From contig JBKYIJ010000008.1 in the NCBI GenBank assembly GCA_047030855.1, positions 1,612,001 through 1,676,000 of the forward strand: a stretch of 64,000 nt of DNA, read 5' to 3'. Positions 32,597-42,812 of this stretch are shown here, one piece after another (position 1 is the stretch's first letter; each line of letters starts with the position of its first letter). The position numbers and the translations under genes are program-made. Below the pieces are notes generated by a model. It did no database searches and was not told where the DNA came from. It saw only the letters and a list, made by a program, of their open reading frames with translations. This stretch comes from QVMM01 sp047030855. Its GTDB lineage: Bacteria; Bacteroidota; Bacteroidia; Bacteroidales; Dysgonomonadaceae.

Positions 32597-34027
32597 TTAA
32601 TTCCCTCCGACAGTCAGTTTTTTGATCAATACCGAAGGAAGCCCCTGTCCGACAGGCACGCTTTGTCCGTCTTTTCCGCATGTCCATGCACCTTCGTCTA
32701 TTTTCAGGTTGTTCCCCACCATGGTAATATTGGCAAGAGCTTTCGGTCCGTTGCCGATGATATTGATGTCTTTTATCGGAGTTGAAAGTTTTCCGTTTTC
32801 TATAAGATAACCGCTTTTCACAAAGAACGTAAAATCTCCTGCGCCGATCTGAACCTGTCCGTTTGTAAAATTATCGACAAACACGCCGTATTTTATATTG
32901 CCGATCATATCTTCCTGCTTACTGTCTCCTGACTCCATATACGTAACCCGCATGCGGGGCAGAGGCGCATATCGGAACGATTGACGCCTTCCGTTTCCTG
33001 TCGGACTGACGCCATAATAGGTGGAGCTGATACGATCGTGAAGATAACTTTCCAGCACGCCGTTTTTGACTATATACGTTTTTTGGCTTGCAGAGCCTTC
33101 ATCGTCGAAATTGACAGCGCCCCGCGTATTATTTATTGTTCCGTCGTCAACAACATTTATAGCTGAATCACATATCTTCTTGCCTAATTTGTCGGAAAAA
33201 ATAGAAACTTCTTTTCGGTTGAAATCGGCTTCGAAAGCGTGTCCGATAGCCTCATGAAGAAGAATCCCCGATCCGCCTGCTCCCATTACTACGGGTATTT
33301 CGCCTCCTTTTGGCGTTATGGCGTCAAACATAAGGGCTGCCTGCCTGACGGCTTCATTTGCCAGAATGTCGATCAGTGAGTCGGATAAAAACTCAAATCC
33401 TTTTCTGTATGCGCGTGAGGCGCTACCCCTTTCCAATTTTCCGTTTTGCTCCATCGTACAGGATGCGAATAATACAGCCATTGGACGATAATCGCAACAC
33501 AGAGTTCCTTCCGAATTAAAAAACAGAATATAGGATGTCGAGTCGTTCAGTCCCACATTTGCTTTTACCACTCTTTTGTCAAGTTCGAAAATTTTGTCGT
33601 TCAGTTTCTGTACAAATGTTTTTTTATCGTTAACCGAAATACTTTGCCAGTCTTTTTCAATTTTATAGTAATTCTTGAAAGTAACTTCATTAATCTTTAT
33701 CGGATTCAGCTTTTTGGGCATTGCCGCAATATTTGCCGCGACGGTTGCAGCCTTAAGCATATCTTGTAAATTGGAGTTCTCGACGTATGCATATCCTGTT
33801 TGATCGTCTTTTACAACACGGATGCCCACACCATAATCTATATTGGACGCGATCCTGTTTACTTCGCCGTCTTGGAGCGATATATTGTTGCTTAGCGTAT
33901 GCTCAAAGAAAAGATCGGCATAATCGCCGCCTTTCTTCATTGCTTCGGCAGTGACTTTCAGTAAGTCTTCCCTGCTTACCTTAAAGTGCTCCAATGCGAT
34001 ATTTATGTCCGAGAAATTATTATTCAT
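32597..34027 (-). CDS. tldD: TldD family metalloprotease
   Basis: 476 aa. Subunit of the TldD/TldE (PmbA) zinc protease, which degrades unfolded or modified peptides. The zinc motif HEAIGH lies in the sequence GILLHEAIGHAFEADF near the middle. Also present are GGSGI just before it and the C-terminal AWTCGKDGQSVPVGQGLPSV, typical of TldD. No pmbA partner is adjacent. Own -7 box at 34056. Confidence 0.92.
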   Translation of the reverse strand: MNNNFSDINIALEHFKVSREDLLKVTAEAMKKGGDYADLFFEHTLSNNISLQDGEVNRIASNIDYGVGIRVVKDDQTGYAYVENSNLQDMLKAATVAANIAAMPKKLNPIKINEVTFKNYYKIEKDWQSISVNDKKTFVQKLNDKIFELDKRVVKANVGLNDSTSYILFFNSEGTLCCDYRPMAVLFASCTMEQNGKLERGSASRAYRKGFEFLSDSLIDILANEAVRQAALMFDAITPKGGEIPVVMGAGGSGILLHEAIGHAFEADFNRKEVSIFSDKLGKKICDSAINVVDDGTINNTRGAVNFDDEGSASQKTYIVKNGVLESYLHDRISSTYYGVSPTGNGRRQSFRYAPLPRMRVTYMESGDSKQEDMIGNIKYGVFVDNFTNGQVQIGAGDFTFFVKSGYLIENGKLSTPIKDINIIGNGPKALANITMVGNNLKIDEGAWTCGKDGQSVPVGQGLPSVLIKKLTVGGN

Positions 34028-34055
34028 CCCAATCCAAACTTATATTTATGATATA

Positions 34056-34063
34056 CAAATATA
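34056..34063 (-). promoter_or_regulatory. -7 box of tldD
   Basis: Minus strand TATATTTG, 28 bp before the tldD start codon. A terminator for the upstream gene lies just beyond, so tldD is likely an independent unit. Confidence 0.5.
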
Positions 34064-34100
34064 AAGAAACTGTCTTTTAGTACCGTTATCGTATTCCTTA

Positions 34101-34134
34101 ATAAAAAACAAAGCCATACGATTTTGTATGGCTT
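34101..34134 (-). terminator. Terminator downstream of the M16 gene
   Basis: On the minus strand AAGCCATAC and GTATGGCTT form a 9-bp stem with a short loop, followed by TGTTTTTTAT. It lies 27 bp after the M16 stop codon. Confidence 0.75.
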
Positions 34135-34161
34135 CAGTATATTGTTTAGAGTTAATTCTTC

Positions 34162-36195
34162 TTACTGAAAATCGCTATCTGCAACGCCTTCATTTATTTT
34201 TACGTCCGAAATGTTCAACTCGATCTCCATTCCCATGTTCATTGATAATTTATAGGGTACTTTTACACCTTTTACATCCCGATAATCGCTGTACGAAACC
34301 TTTTGTGTGACTGTCTGTCCGGGCATGATTTCTTTGGTTGCCGCTTCTCCCGTTTTCAGTCCGCTGGTAATATCGTAATAATATGATTTGTCGCCGAGTG
34401 TCAATACATAAGAATTATCCTCCACGCCATTCAGTTTTATGTCTGATGCTAAGAACATCAATTCGGGAAAAGGAACGGAATATTTCATATCCTTTATTTC
34501 TGCTTCTTCAAGATCTTTTTTCTGTCCTTGCATCATTACATAACCCTTTTGCCCGTCAAAAACGGCTTTAGTCAGAGTCATGCCCATTGCTGTCATTTCC
34601 TGCGAAGATTTGCCGTCGGCAGTCGATTTCTGGACAAGTGTTATTTCATTTCCCTGAACGGTTGCCTTGTATGTAACGGCAATTGATTTCACCGCCTCCA
34701 GAGCTTGCTTTCCTCCGACAGCGTTTATGTATTTATTCAATACGGTTTGTGCCGTTACGCCTTCTTCAGCTTTCTTTTCTTCAGGTTTTGAAGTCGGATT
34801 AGCATAAATATCGAAATATTTGATAGGAATATTCAGTTTTTCCAGATTTGGTAATACTTCGCTTGCTTTTCCCGCTATCACGATACGGGTTCCGTCATGC
34901 AGAATATATTTCTGGGCAGCCGTTTTCACTTGTTCCAGTGTTACTGCATTTACGTTTTGTATATAATTTTCATAGAAATTGGCAGGCAGTGATTGCGTTT
35001 TTTCGTCATAGGCAAAACTTGCGATTGCCTGTGGTTTTTCCGCATTCATCACAAAACTTCCCACATATTTTGCTTTTGCAAGGTTCAATTCATCTTCAGT
35101 CGGGATAGTAGTTCTTATTTTGTCCAGTTCTTTCAGCATTTCCACAACCGCACTGTCTGCAACCGCATTTCTGACGGAAGCATAGGCTGTGAAGTTTGAG
35201 ATATATTTGTCTCCGTCGATTCCCGAATATGAGCCATAGGTCCATCCGTGGGCTTCACGCAGATTTAAGAAGAGACGCCCGTCAGCTCCTCCGCCTAATA
35301 CCTGATTGGCTAACAATGCCGCAAAATAGTCGGGATCGGTCATTTTCAGGTTTGTCAGGTTAACCATGTAAATTTCGGTCTGAACGGCATTCGGTATATC
35401 CACAAAGTTGATTTCGGTTTTTGAAAGGTTGGCAGGATCCGCGTAAGTTCCTTTTGGAGCGGCCGCTTTTTTCCATGATGAGAAATCTTCTGTCACGAGT
35501 TTTTTCACATCATCAAACTTGACATCGCCGACAACAACCAGATATGCATTTTCGGGTACGAAATTTTCCGCGTAGTGTTTTTTTATATCGGCTAACGTTA
35601 TTTTTTCCAACGATTCTTTTTTCACAAGTTCTCCTTTAGGGTGATCTTTTCCGTATGTAAGGACTTTATATACGTTCCTGACTACGGATTGTGCGCTTTT
35701 TTCGTCAGCTTTGAGGGCATCTATCCACTTTGCTCTTTCACTGTCGAGCTCTTCCTGAGTGAATAGCGGATCTAAACCTCCTTGAGCGGCAAGCGACAAT
35801 ACTTCAGGGAAATATCTCGATAAAGTCGAACCTCCGACGTTGTTCACGCCAAAGTAAACGTTTGCTCCGTAATATTCGATTTGTTTGTTAAAATCGTCTT
35901 TGCTGATTTTGCTCGTTCCGTTTCCCATCATGCTGCTTGTAAGCCCGTCTATTCCTTTCAACGCTCCTTCAACCGTTGGTGGATTATCCAGCGAAAGGGA
36001 GAATGTTACTCTCGGCAATTTGTTGTTTTCAACAACCAATACAGTCAGCCCGTTTGCCAGTTGGAAACTTTGCGGTTTTTTCAGATTGATTTTTGGTGCA
36101 GGACCCGGTTTCGGTTGTACCGATCTGTCTATTTGTGCATTTGCAGGCAGGAAGCAGATCAGTGAAAAAAGCATTATATATATTATTCTTTTCAT
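34162..36195 (-). CDS. M16 peptidase-like protein, non-catalytic, with extra C-terminal domain
   Basis: 677 aa with signal peptide (1-20, LPANAQ). Residues ~40-465 have the two halves of an M16 (insulinase/pitrilysin) fold: LANGLTVLVVENNKLPRVTF, later GGGADGRLFLNLREAHGWTY. The zinc motif HxxEH is missing (the region reads GIDGLTSSMMGNGT). Residues ~485-677 form an extra beta-rich domain (VLNKYINAVGGKQALEAVKS) like the LolA/LolB-fold tails of Bacteroidetes lipoprotein-related proteins. It follows the catalytic M16 gene by 34 bp and is likely its partner in a periplasmic heterodimer. Confidence 0.88.
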   Translation of the reverse strand: MKRIIYIMLFSLICFLPANAQIDRSVQPKPGPAPKINLKKPQSFQLANGLTVLVVENNKLPRVTFSLSLDNPPTVEGALKGIDGLTSSMMGNGTSKISKDDFNKQIEYYGANVYFGVNNVGGSTLSRYFPEVLSLAAQGGLDPLFTQEELDSERAKWIDALKADEKSAQSVVRNVYKVLTYGKDHPKGELVKKESLEKITLADIKKHYAENFVPENAYLVVVGDVKFDDVKKLVTEDFSSWKKAAAPKGTYADPANLSKTEINFVDIPNAVQTEIYMVNLTNLKMTDPDYFAALLANQVLGGGADGRLFLNLREAHGWTYGSYSGIDGDKYISNFTAYASVRNAVADSAVVEMLKELDKIRTTIPTEDELNLAKAKYVGSFVMNAEKPQAIASFAYDEKTQSLPANFYENYIQNVNAVTLEQVKTAAQKYILHDGTRIVIAGKASEVLPNLEKLNIPIKYFDIYANPTSKPEEKKAEEGVTAQTVLNKYINAVGGKQALEAVKSIAVTYKATVQGNEITLVQKSTADGKSSQEMTAMGMTLTKAVFDGQKGYVMMQGQKKDLEEAEIKDMKYSVPFPELMFLASDIKLNGVEDNSYVLTLGDKSYYYDITSGLKTGEAATKEIMPGQTVTQKVSYSDYRDVKGVKVPYKLSMNMGMEIELNISDVKINEGVADSDFQ

Positions 36196-36229
36196 ATTCG
36201 ATTAGTTTAAAAATTGAGAATTCAACTGT

Positions 36230-37543
36230 TTATTTACTTTCTGGTATATAATCCAATACCAAACGTTGATTGGGCTTCAGATATTTGTTGGCGACCTCGC
36301 GGATTTCTTCGCGGGTAACTGACCGATAAGTATTTAGTTCTGTGTTTATCAGATTTGTATTGCCATACAGCAAATAGCAAAATGCCAAATTATTGGCTAT
36401 ACCGTCTGTCGTTGAGTTTTGTTTTATAAACAGGTTTTCGTATTGATTCTGCAATTTTTCAAATTCTTCTTCCGATATAAGTTCTGTACAGATTTTGTTT
36501 ATTTCTTCGTCGATTGATGCCTGAATGTCCTGCAATGTCTTTCCTGTCATCGGTATTGCCAGAATAACATAAGTGCTGTAATCTTCCTGAGTCAGGTTGA
36601 AAGAACTTACCTGTAATGCGCTTTTTTCTTTGTCAACCAATCTTTTATACAGACGTGAACTTTTACCGTCGCTTAGAATTGATGCGATCAGATCAAGAAC
36701 CTTCGCTTCACGCTCTTTCATTGAGGGTGTTCTGTAAGCGTTGACCAACATCGGAAGTTGAATGTTCGGATCGGTAAATTCTGCATTGATTTGTGCGGTA
36801 ACAGGCGTTTCTTCGTATTTTGCTTTTATGACGTCAGTACCCTTCGGTATTGATCCGAAATAGTCTTTTATCCAGTTTTTAGCCTGATCTTTGTCAAAAT
36901 CGCCTGCTACAACGAGCACGGCGTTGTTGGGTATATAAAACTTTTTGTAGAAAGCCATGAACTCATCAAGCGTAGCCGCATCCAGATGTTCCATTGATCC
37001 GATTGTCGCCCAACGGTAAGGATGTATTTTATATAAGTTTTCTTTTACGACTTTCAGTATCTGTCCGTATGGCTGATTGTCCATTCTCAGGCGTTTTTCT
37101 TCTTTTACGACTTCTCTCTGGGTGTCCACCCCGATTTGGTTAATTACGGCATGCAGCATTCGTTCCGATTCCATCCACAAACCCAATTGAAGATTGTTGG
37201 ACGGGAATGTTTCGTAATAGTAAGTTATGTCGTCTGTTGTGTACGCATTGTTTTGTCCGCCGTTGGAAGATACAATTTTGAACCATTCGCCGCGTCCGAT
37301 ATTTTTTGTTCCTTCAAACAAAAGATGTTCGAAAAAATGGGCAAATCCCGTACGTTCAGGATTTTCGTCCTTTGCTCCCACGTGATACATGACGGATGTC
37401 GTTACCACAGGAGCCGACTTGTCCTGATGCAAAACGACATGCAGTCCGTTATCCAGCGTGTATTCTTCGAACTCAATATGCTGAGCGGACAGAATACCAC
37501 TTATAAATAAGAATAAGCCTAAAAAAGTGAAAATTTTCTTCAT
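36230..37543 (-). CDS. M16 family zinc peptidase, catalytic subunit
   Basis: 437 aa from ATG 37543; signal peptide MKKIFTFLGLFLFISGILSA. The inverted zinc motif HFFEH lies in RTGFAHFFEHLLFEGT, with the downstream glutamate in the helix near TQREVVKEEKR. Periplasmic or surface peptidase of the pitrilysin/mitochondrial processing peptidase type. The second, non-catalytic gene follows by 34 bp, giving the usual active/inactive pair. The longer start at 37576 would place the signal peptide internally and is less likely. Confidence 0.9.
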   Translation of the reverse strand: MKKIFTFLGLFLFISGILSAQHIEFEEYTLDNGLHVVLHQDKSAPVVTTSVMYHVGAKDENPERTGFAHFFEHLLFEGTKNIGRGEWFKIVSSNGGQNNAYTTDDITYYYETFPSNNLQLGLWMESERMLHAVINQIGVDTQREVVKEEKRLRMDNQPYGQILKVVKENLYKIHPYRWATIGSMEHLDAATLDEFMAFYKKFYIPNNAVLVVAGDFDKDQAKNWIKDYFGSIPKGTDVIKAKYEETPVTAQINAEFTDPNIQLPMLVNAYRTPSMKEREAKVLDLIASILSDGKSSRLYKRLVDKEKSALQVSSFNLTQEDYSTYVILAIPMTGKTLQDIQASIDEEINKICTELISEEEFEKLQNQYENLFIKQNSTTDGIANNLAFCYLLYGNTNLINTELNTYRSVTREEIREVANKYLKPNQRLVLDYIPESK

Positions 37544-37648
37544 AAAATTTATGTTTTCTAATTGGTTATAACTCAATTGTGCATATTATGTATTAAAATA
37601 ATAAGCAAAAATAGCAGTATTTATCTGTTATTTCGTTAAAAACAAATA

Positions 37649-40189
37649 TTATTTATTTTCGGAATACAGACTGTCCCACCATGACGGATCGTCCTGAAGC
37701 CACTTTGCGAACCATGCGTATATAGAATAATTCCATTTAATACGCCTGTTGTAATCCGCTACTCCGTGATTTTCTTTCTTGACTTCTATAAATTCGACAG
37801 GTCGTCCTAATATTTTCAGTGCCGTGTACATCTGTATGCTTTCGCCGATAGGTACGTTCGTATCTGCCGTGCCGTGAATGAGTAAAAGCGGAGTATGTAT
37901 TTTATCGGCGTTAAACAATGGGCTTTGACCGACGTAAAGTTCCTTGTTGTTCCACGGATAGCTTCCGCTGCTCGCGGCCGTACTGTAAGTATATCCCCAA
38001 TAACCTTCGCCCCAGTAGCTCGAAATGGAACTTATCCCCGCATGCGACATTGCCGCGGCAAATATGTCCGTTTGCGTAAGCAGATACATTGTCATGAATC
38101 CGCCGTAAGATGCGCCCATGCAGCCGACTTTATCCTTATTCACAAAAGAATGTGAATCCGTGAATTTTTTTGTACCTTCGATTATATCGTCCGCCGTACG
38201 TTTTCCCCATGCGTTGACATGGCGAGCCGAAAAGTCCTGTCCGTATCCGATTGTTCCGCTTGGCTGGAGTATATAAACCACATACCCTAATGATGAATAA
38301 ACGTGTGCAGGGTAGGGCAGGTCGAACGCACGGACTGTTGGTGTCGTTCCGCCGTAATAATAGACAATCATAGGGTATTGTTTCGAAGAGTCAAAGTTCG
38401 GAGGCAAATAGTATCTTCCTTCAATTACGGTTCCGTCGGATGCGGTAAAATTCCAGTCTTTCACTTCTCCTAAATTCAGGTAACGGAAGTTTTCTTTCAG
38501 AGGATTGTTTATCAATGTCGATTTCTCGTTTTTTAAATCCAATGTATAAACCTTGGTTGAATTGGATAGGCTTTGTCCGTGATAGGATGCTGTCAAAGAA
38601 TTACTTGACAGAGAGAAAGATTGTATGACATCTTCCGCCAGATTCAGTTTTGAAAAAGTTTTTTTTGCCGGATCGTATCTGTAAATGTTTTCATAATCTT
38701 TATCGGTAACCCTCAGATATATCATATTATCCATTTTGTTCCAATAAGTTGAAATAACCGAAGGATTGAAGTTTTTGGTTACAGGTTCGATCTGCTTTGT
38801 CGAAAGATCCATAATGAAGCATTGATTGTCATAGCTGTTGGGTGTTTCTCCTTTCGTTGTATTCAGTCCGATATTATCGAAAGCTTGTGGAGAACCTGTG
38901 ATCAGGATTTTCTTCCCATCGGGTGAAAAAATCGCATCGTAAGCATAGGGCTCGCCGATCCATAGCGTGTCGACAGCGTGCGTTTCCATATTGAGCCTGA
39001 ACATGGATAAATTCTTAAACGGAGGTTCTGTTGGCGTTTCGTTGTAGGTTGAATACAATAAATAGCGGGAATCTTGACTTATATCAACCAGATAAGTGGT
39101 TTTTTTTCCGAATGTAAGCCTTTCCTTGAGTCCTGTTTTTACATCTTGCCTGTAGATAAAATTTCTGCTGTAATAACCCGTTTGCCTGTCTTCGGGTGAG
39201 GCAAGGAGTTTTAAATCTCCTTTACGTGTGTCATTATCTTCTTTTTCCGTATATATCAAGCTTTTGTCATCGGCTGTCAGACGAAAATTTGAAGATATGT
39301 TTTCAGCCATTATGACAGATTCAAATGTTGTGGGATCAACGCAAATCAGTTGAGTATCGTTGCCCTCTTTGTTTGTATAATAATATTTGTTCACGGACTT
39401 CATCCAACCTGCTTTTGCTGTGTTAATCCTTATGCTTTTCAGGGTTTTAACGTCAGTCAATTCGTAGTAATAAGTAGTTTTACCTTTAGTGGAAACATCT
39501 TTGATGTGCGAAAGGATATAATCGCCGTTTGGAGATATGTGTGAATTTATAGCCCTTTTGCCTGAAAGCATATCTTCGATGGTTACATTTCTCTTTCCTT
39601 CGTATGATATGTTAAAATCAGTGACTGAATCTTTTCCTTGCGTTTCGACTGTCACTTTTATTCCTTCGGGTGCTTTATTCGTGGGCAGGCTCAGATATTT
39701 TATTACTATATCGTTTGTTCCGGGCAAGCTCGTGAAAAGTTTTTCGGCAACTTTAGCCGAGGAAATACTGTCTTGTATGGAGGTTTTGGAAATTTCTTTT
39801 TTACCGTTTATGTACAGTTCGAACATACTCGGTGAAGCTATTTTTAGATTAAGTTTGCCGTATCTGCCTGTGTTGATCTGAAAATTGAAAAAACGGAATT
39901 GAGGCTTATTTTGTGCTTTTCTGAAAAAAAAATATTCACGCATGACTTCTGCCCGTATTTCCTCCGTGAAATCTTCTTGCTCAGGAAGATCTACTTGGCT
40001 TGCAAGCAAGTCTTTGTATTCGAATTTTTGCTTTTTCAGATTCGTACTGTCCAGCATTATCGGCATCATAACATCTACGGTTGTTTTTGCCGTATATATT
40101 TTATCAAGTGTTAATTTTTTTTGAGAGTAGGCGTAAGCTGATAAAAGAAGAGAAACGAAAAGTAATAAATTGATTTTCTTGAAACGCAT
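37649..40189 (-). CDS. Exported S9 family prolyl oligopeptidase-like peptidase
   Basis: 846 aa from ATG 40189; signal peptide LLLFVSLLLSAYAYSQ. A long beta-propeller-like N-terminal half is followed by the alpha/beta-hydrolase domain. The nucleophile is in GASYGGF, the aspartate in LLIHGTADTNVP and the histidine in KKENHGV. The order and the propeller fit the acylaminoacyl/dipeptidyl peptidase group, which in Bacteroidales degrade peptides in the periplasm. Two M16 genes lie downstream in the same direction, so peptide use is a shared theme. Confidence 0.9.
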   Translation of the reverse strand: MRFKKINLLLFVSLLLSAYAYSQKKLTLDKIYTAKTTVDVMMPIMLDSTNLKKQKFEYKDLLASQVDLPEQEDFTEEIRAEVMREYFFFRKAQNKPQFRFFNFQINTGRYGKLNLKIASPSMFELYINGKKEISKTSIQDSISSAKVAEKLFTSLPGTNDIVIKYLSLPTNKAPEGIKVTVETQGKDSVTDFNISYEGKRNVTIEDMLSGKRAINSHISPNGDYILSHIKDVSTKGKTTYYYELTDVKTLKSIRINTAKAGWMKSVNKYYYTNKEGNDTQLICVDPTTFESVIMAENISSNFRLTADDKSLIYTEKEDNDTRKGDLKLLASPEDRQTGYYSRNFIYRQDVKTGLKERLTFGKKTTYLVDISQDSRYLLYSTYNETPTEPPFKNLSMFRLNMETHAVDTLWIGEPYAYDAIFSPDGKKILITGSPQAFDNIGLNTTKGETPNSYDNQCFIMDLSTKQIEPVTKNFNPSVISTYWNKMDNMIYLRVTDKDYENIYRYDPAKKTFSKLNLAEDVIQSFSLSSNSLTASYHGQSLSNSTKVYTLDLKNEKSTLINNPLKENFRYLNLGEVKDWNFTASDGTVIEGRYYLPPNFDSSKQYPMIVYYYGGTTPTVRAFDLPYPAHVYSSLGYVVYILQPSGTIGYGQDFSARHVNAWGKRTADDIIEGTKKFTDSHSFVNKDKVGCMGASYGGFMTMYLLTQTDIFAAAMSHAGISSISSYWGEGYWGYTYSTAASSGSYPWNNKELYVGQSPLFNADKIHTPLLLIHGTADTNVPIGESIQMYTALKILGRPVEFIEVKKENHGVADYNRRIKWNYSIYAWFAKWLQDDPSWWDSLYSENK

Positions 40190-40386
40190 ATTCCGATAAT
40201 TATATTTATTCAATTTATAAAAGTAATAATTTTAATTATAAAAATATTTTCATTGACAACGATTCAATTAACTTTTTGTTTAATGTCACATTTTTAGATG
40301 TTTAAGTATTCTGTTTAGAGTAGAAAAACCTAATGATTCCCACCTAATATACCAAAATACCCCCTAATGATTTTATATTTATGTAT

Positions 40387-40394
40387 TACATTTG
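40387..40394 (+). promoter_or_regulatory. Candidate -7 box of the pectinase genes
   Basis: TACATTTG fits TAnnTTTG and lies 30 bp before the pectate lyase start. A clear -33 TTG is missing. The 234-bp gap to the divergent S9 gene shows no other feature. Confidence 0.45.
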
Positions 40395-40423
40395 GAATAT
40401 GAACCATATTTTTTAATCTAATC

Positions 40424-41809
40424 ATGAAAAAAATCTATATTTTTTTATCTTTCATTTTATTTTTCTGTACGATTTATGCGCAAATTCCTGCTTTTCCCGG
40501 TGCTGAAGGAGGAGGCAGATATGTTACCGGCGGACGTGGCGGAACGGTTTACTACGTCAATTCCTTAGAAGACACTCTTGAGGGAAACGAAACGACGCGG
40601 GAAGGAACATTGCGTTGGTGTATTGAACGCCCCGGAGCTAAAATTATTTTATTTAAAGTTGCAGGGATTATCTGGTTGAACAACAAATTGGAAATTCGGG
40701 ATAATACGACCATAGCGGGACAGACTGCTCCCGGTGACGGAATTTGTATTGCCAAGAATACGGTCAGGGTTGTCGGCGATAATGTTATTATCCGTTTCAT
40801 ACGTTTCCGATTGGGCGATCTGGCAAAAGTGGAAGACGATGCCCTTTACGGAATGAGGCAAAAAAATATTATTATAGATCATTGCTCGATGAGCTGGAGT
40901 ACTGATGAATGTTCTTCTTTTTATGACAATGATAATTTCACGATGCAATGGTGTATCCTGTCAGAGAGCCTGAGGGGATCGGTGCATTGGAAAGGCAGCC
41001 ACGGATATGGCGGCATTTGGGGTGGAAGGAAAGCATCGTTCCACCATAATCTTTTGGCACATCACGACAATCGAAACCCAAGGCTTTGCGGAGCGCGATA
41101 TTCCGACCGTGCCGATGAGGAACTGGTTGATCTGCGCAACAACGTAATTTATAACTGGGGGCAAAACAGCGGTTACGCGGGCGAAGGCGGACGATATAAC
41201 TTTATCAATAATTATTATAAACCGTCAAAAACGTCGTCTTTTCCAAACCGGATATTCTCACCAAACGCCGATATTGGTGCTAACAGGCAAAGAGCCGGAG
41301 TTTGGGGAAAGTTTTATCTTTCGGGAAATTATGTGTATGGCAGCGAAGAAACTACACAGGACAATGTCTTAGGTTTCCAGCCCGAACCGGCTACAAAGGA
41401 CAAGAAAGACTTATTGTCCGATATGCCTTTCGATGTGCCTTTGGTTGAAACCGATCCTGCCGAAGTGGCTTATGAACGTGTTTTGGCTCATGTGGGTGCA
41501 AGTTATAAAAGAGACCGTACCGACGCGCGGGTAGTCGATGAAGTACGCAACGGACTAACGCCTGTCAGGGCATCGGGAAATGTTAAGACACGTCCCGGAA
41601 TGATAGACTCGCAAAAGGATGTAGGCGGTTGGGAAGAATATACATATAATTCGGTGGATGTTGTGAAAGATTCCGATATCGACGGGATTCCCGACGGATG
41701 GCTCGAGCAAAATTATCCCGGAAAGAAAGCCAGCGACTTAAACGAAGAAGGCTATCCTTATCTTGAAGTATATTTGAACAGCTTGGTAAATCATGTTTTT
41801 GACAAATAA
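40424..41809 (+). CDS. Pectate lyase, PL1-like, exported
   Basis: 461 aa. Signal peptide (1-19, CTIYAQ). Starts its mature part FPGAEGGGRYVTGGRGGTVY as in PL1-like lyases, then a parallel beta-helix with NIIIDHCSMSWSTDE, the calcium-binding region typical of pectate lyases, and HHNLLAHHDNRNPRLCG. Cleaves de-esterified polygalacturonate by beta-elimination. The C-terminal part contains DIDGIPDGWLEQNYP, a Ca-binding-like linker common in Bacteroidetes. Followed 17 bp later by a pectin esterase, which would supply its substrate. Confidence 0.9.
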   Translation: MKKIYIFLSFILFFCTIYAQIPAFPGAEGGGRYVTGGRGGTVYYVNSLEDTLEGNETTREGTLRWCIERPGAKIILFKVAGIIWLNNKLEIRDNTTIAGQTAPGDGICIAKNTVRVVGDNVIIRFIRFRLGDLAKVEDDALYGMRQKNIIIDHCSMSWSTDECSSFYDNDNFTMQWCILSESLRGSVHWKGSHGYGGIWGGRKASFHHNLLAHHDNRNPRLCGARYSDRADEELVDLRNNVIYNWGQNSGYAGEGGRYNFINNYYKPSKTSSFPNRIFSPNADIGANRQRAGVWGKFYLSGNYVYGSEETTQDNVLGFQPEPATKDKKDLLSDMPFDVPLVETDPAEVAYERVLAHVGASYKRDRTDARVVDEVRNGLTPVRASGNVKTRPGMIDSQKDVGGWEEYTYNSVDVVKDSDIDGIPDGWLEQNYPGKKASDLNEEGYPYLEVYLNSLVNHVFDK

Positions 41810-41826
41810 ACAAAATAATAATATTT

Positions 41827-42780
41827 ATGAAAAAGATCACATTGTTTTTATTTTTAATAGTCAGCATTGTTGCAGGCTATGCTCAGGAAAAAGAGTATGA
41901 CATTGTCGTAGATCGTAACGGCAGGGGCGATTATCGGAATCTGCAGGAAGCGATCAGTTCATTGAGGCCTTTCGAACCAAAAGGACGGATTACCATTTTT
42001 ATTATGAACGGAATCTATAAAGAAAAGCTTGAAATTCCTTCCCATATCTGTGATGTGAAATTTGTAGGTGAAAGTAAGGATAGTACTATCATCACTTATG
42101 ATGATCATGCCAATATAGACAAGATGGGAACCTTCCGCACCTATACGCTCATGATAAGAGGTAATGACATTGTAATGGAAAATCTGACAATCGAAAATTC
42201 CGCACTTCCTTTAGGGCAAGCAGTTGCTTTACATATTGAAGGCGATCGGGCGATTTTCAGGAATTGCAGGCTTTTAGGCAATCAGGATACGCTTTATACA
42301 GGGAAAGAAGGCTCACGGCAATATTTTGAGAATTGTTATATTGAAGGAACTACTGATTTCATTTTCGGACCTTCAACTTGTTGGTTCGAGAATTGTGATA
42401 TATTTTGTAAAAAGGAGTCTTTCATTACCGCCGCAAGCACGCCGCAAAATGTAGAGTTCGGTTATATTCTCAACAATTGTACGGTTAGAATGGCTGACGG
42501 TATAAATGCCGTTTACTTGGGCAGACCGTGGAGACCCTACGCTATGGTGTTGTTTATGAACTGCGACTTGCCGAAAGAAATCAGACCCGAAGGCTGGGAA
42601 AACTGGAGAAATCCCGAAAACGAAAAAACAGCACGCTATATGGAATACAACAACAGGGGCGAAGGTGCAAAAACCGACAAGCGTGTGAAATGGTCGAAAG
42701 TGCTTACCGCGCAGGAGGCTGCAAAATATACGCTGGAAAATGTAATGAAAGGGATGGATAACTGGAATCCTGCAAAATAA
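41827..42780 (+). CDS. Pectinesterase, CE8
   Basis: 317 aa. Signal peptide (1-18). Right-handed beta-helix of family CE8 with the hallmarks GQAVALHIEG, GNQDTLYTG, the catalytic aspartates in NQDTL and GTTDFIFG, and LGRPWRPY. Removes methyl esters from pectin, making it a substrate for the lyase just upstream. The pair is a minimal pectin-degrading unit with no SusC/SusD transporter or sensor nearby. A terminator follows. Confidence 0.92.
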   Translation: MKKITLFLFLIVSIVAGYAQEKEYDIVVDRNGRGDYRNLQEAISSLRPFEPKGRITIFIMNGIYKEKLEIPSHICDVKFVGESKDSTIITYDDHANIDKMGTFRTYTLMIRGNDIVMENLTIENSALPLGQAVALHIEGDRAIFRNCRLLGNQDTLYTGKEGSRQYFENCYIEGTTDFIFGPSTCWFENCDIFCKKESFITAASTPQNVEFGYILNNCTVRMADGINAVYLGRPWRPYAMVLFMNCDLPKEIRPEGWENWRNPENEKTARYMEYNNRGEGAKTDKRVKWSKVLTAQEAAKYTLENVMKGMDNWNPAK

Positions 42781-42812
42781 TTTTGTGAAATTAGTTTCGT
42801 TTAATTGTGTTG

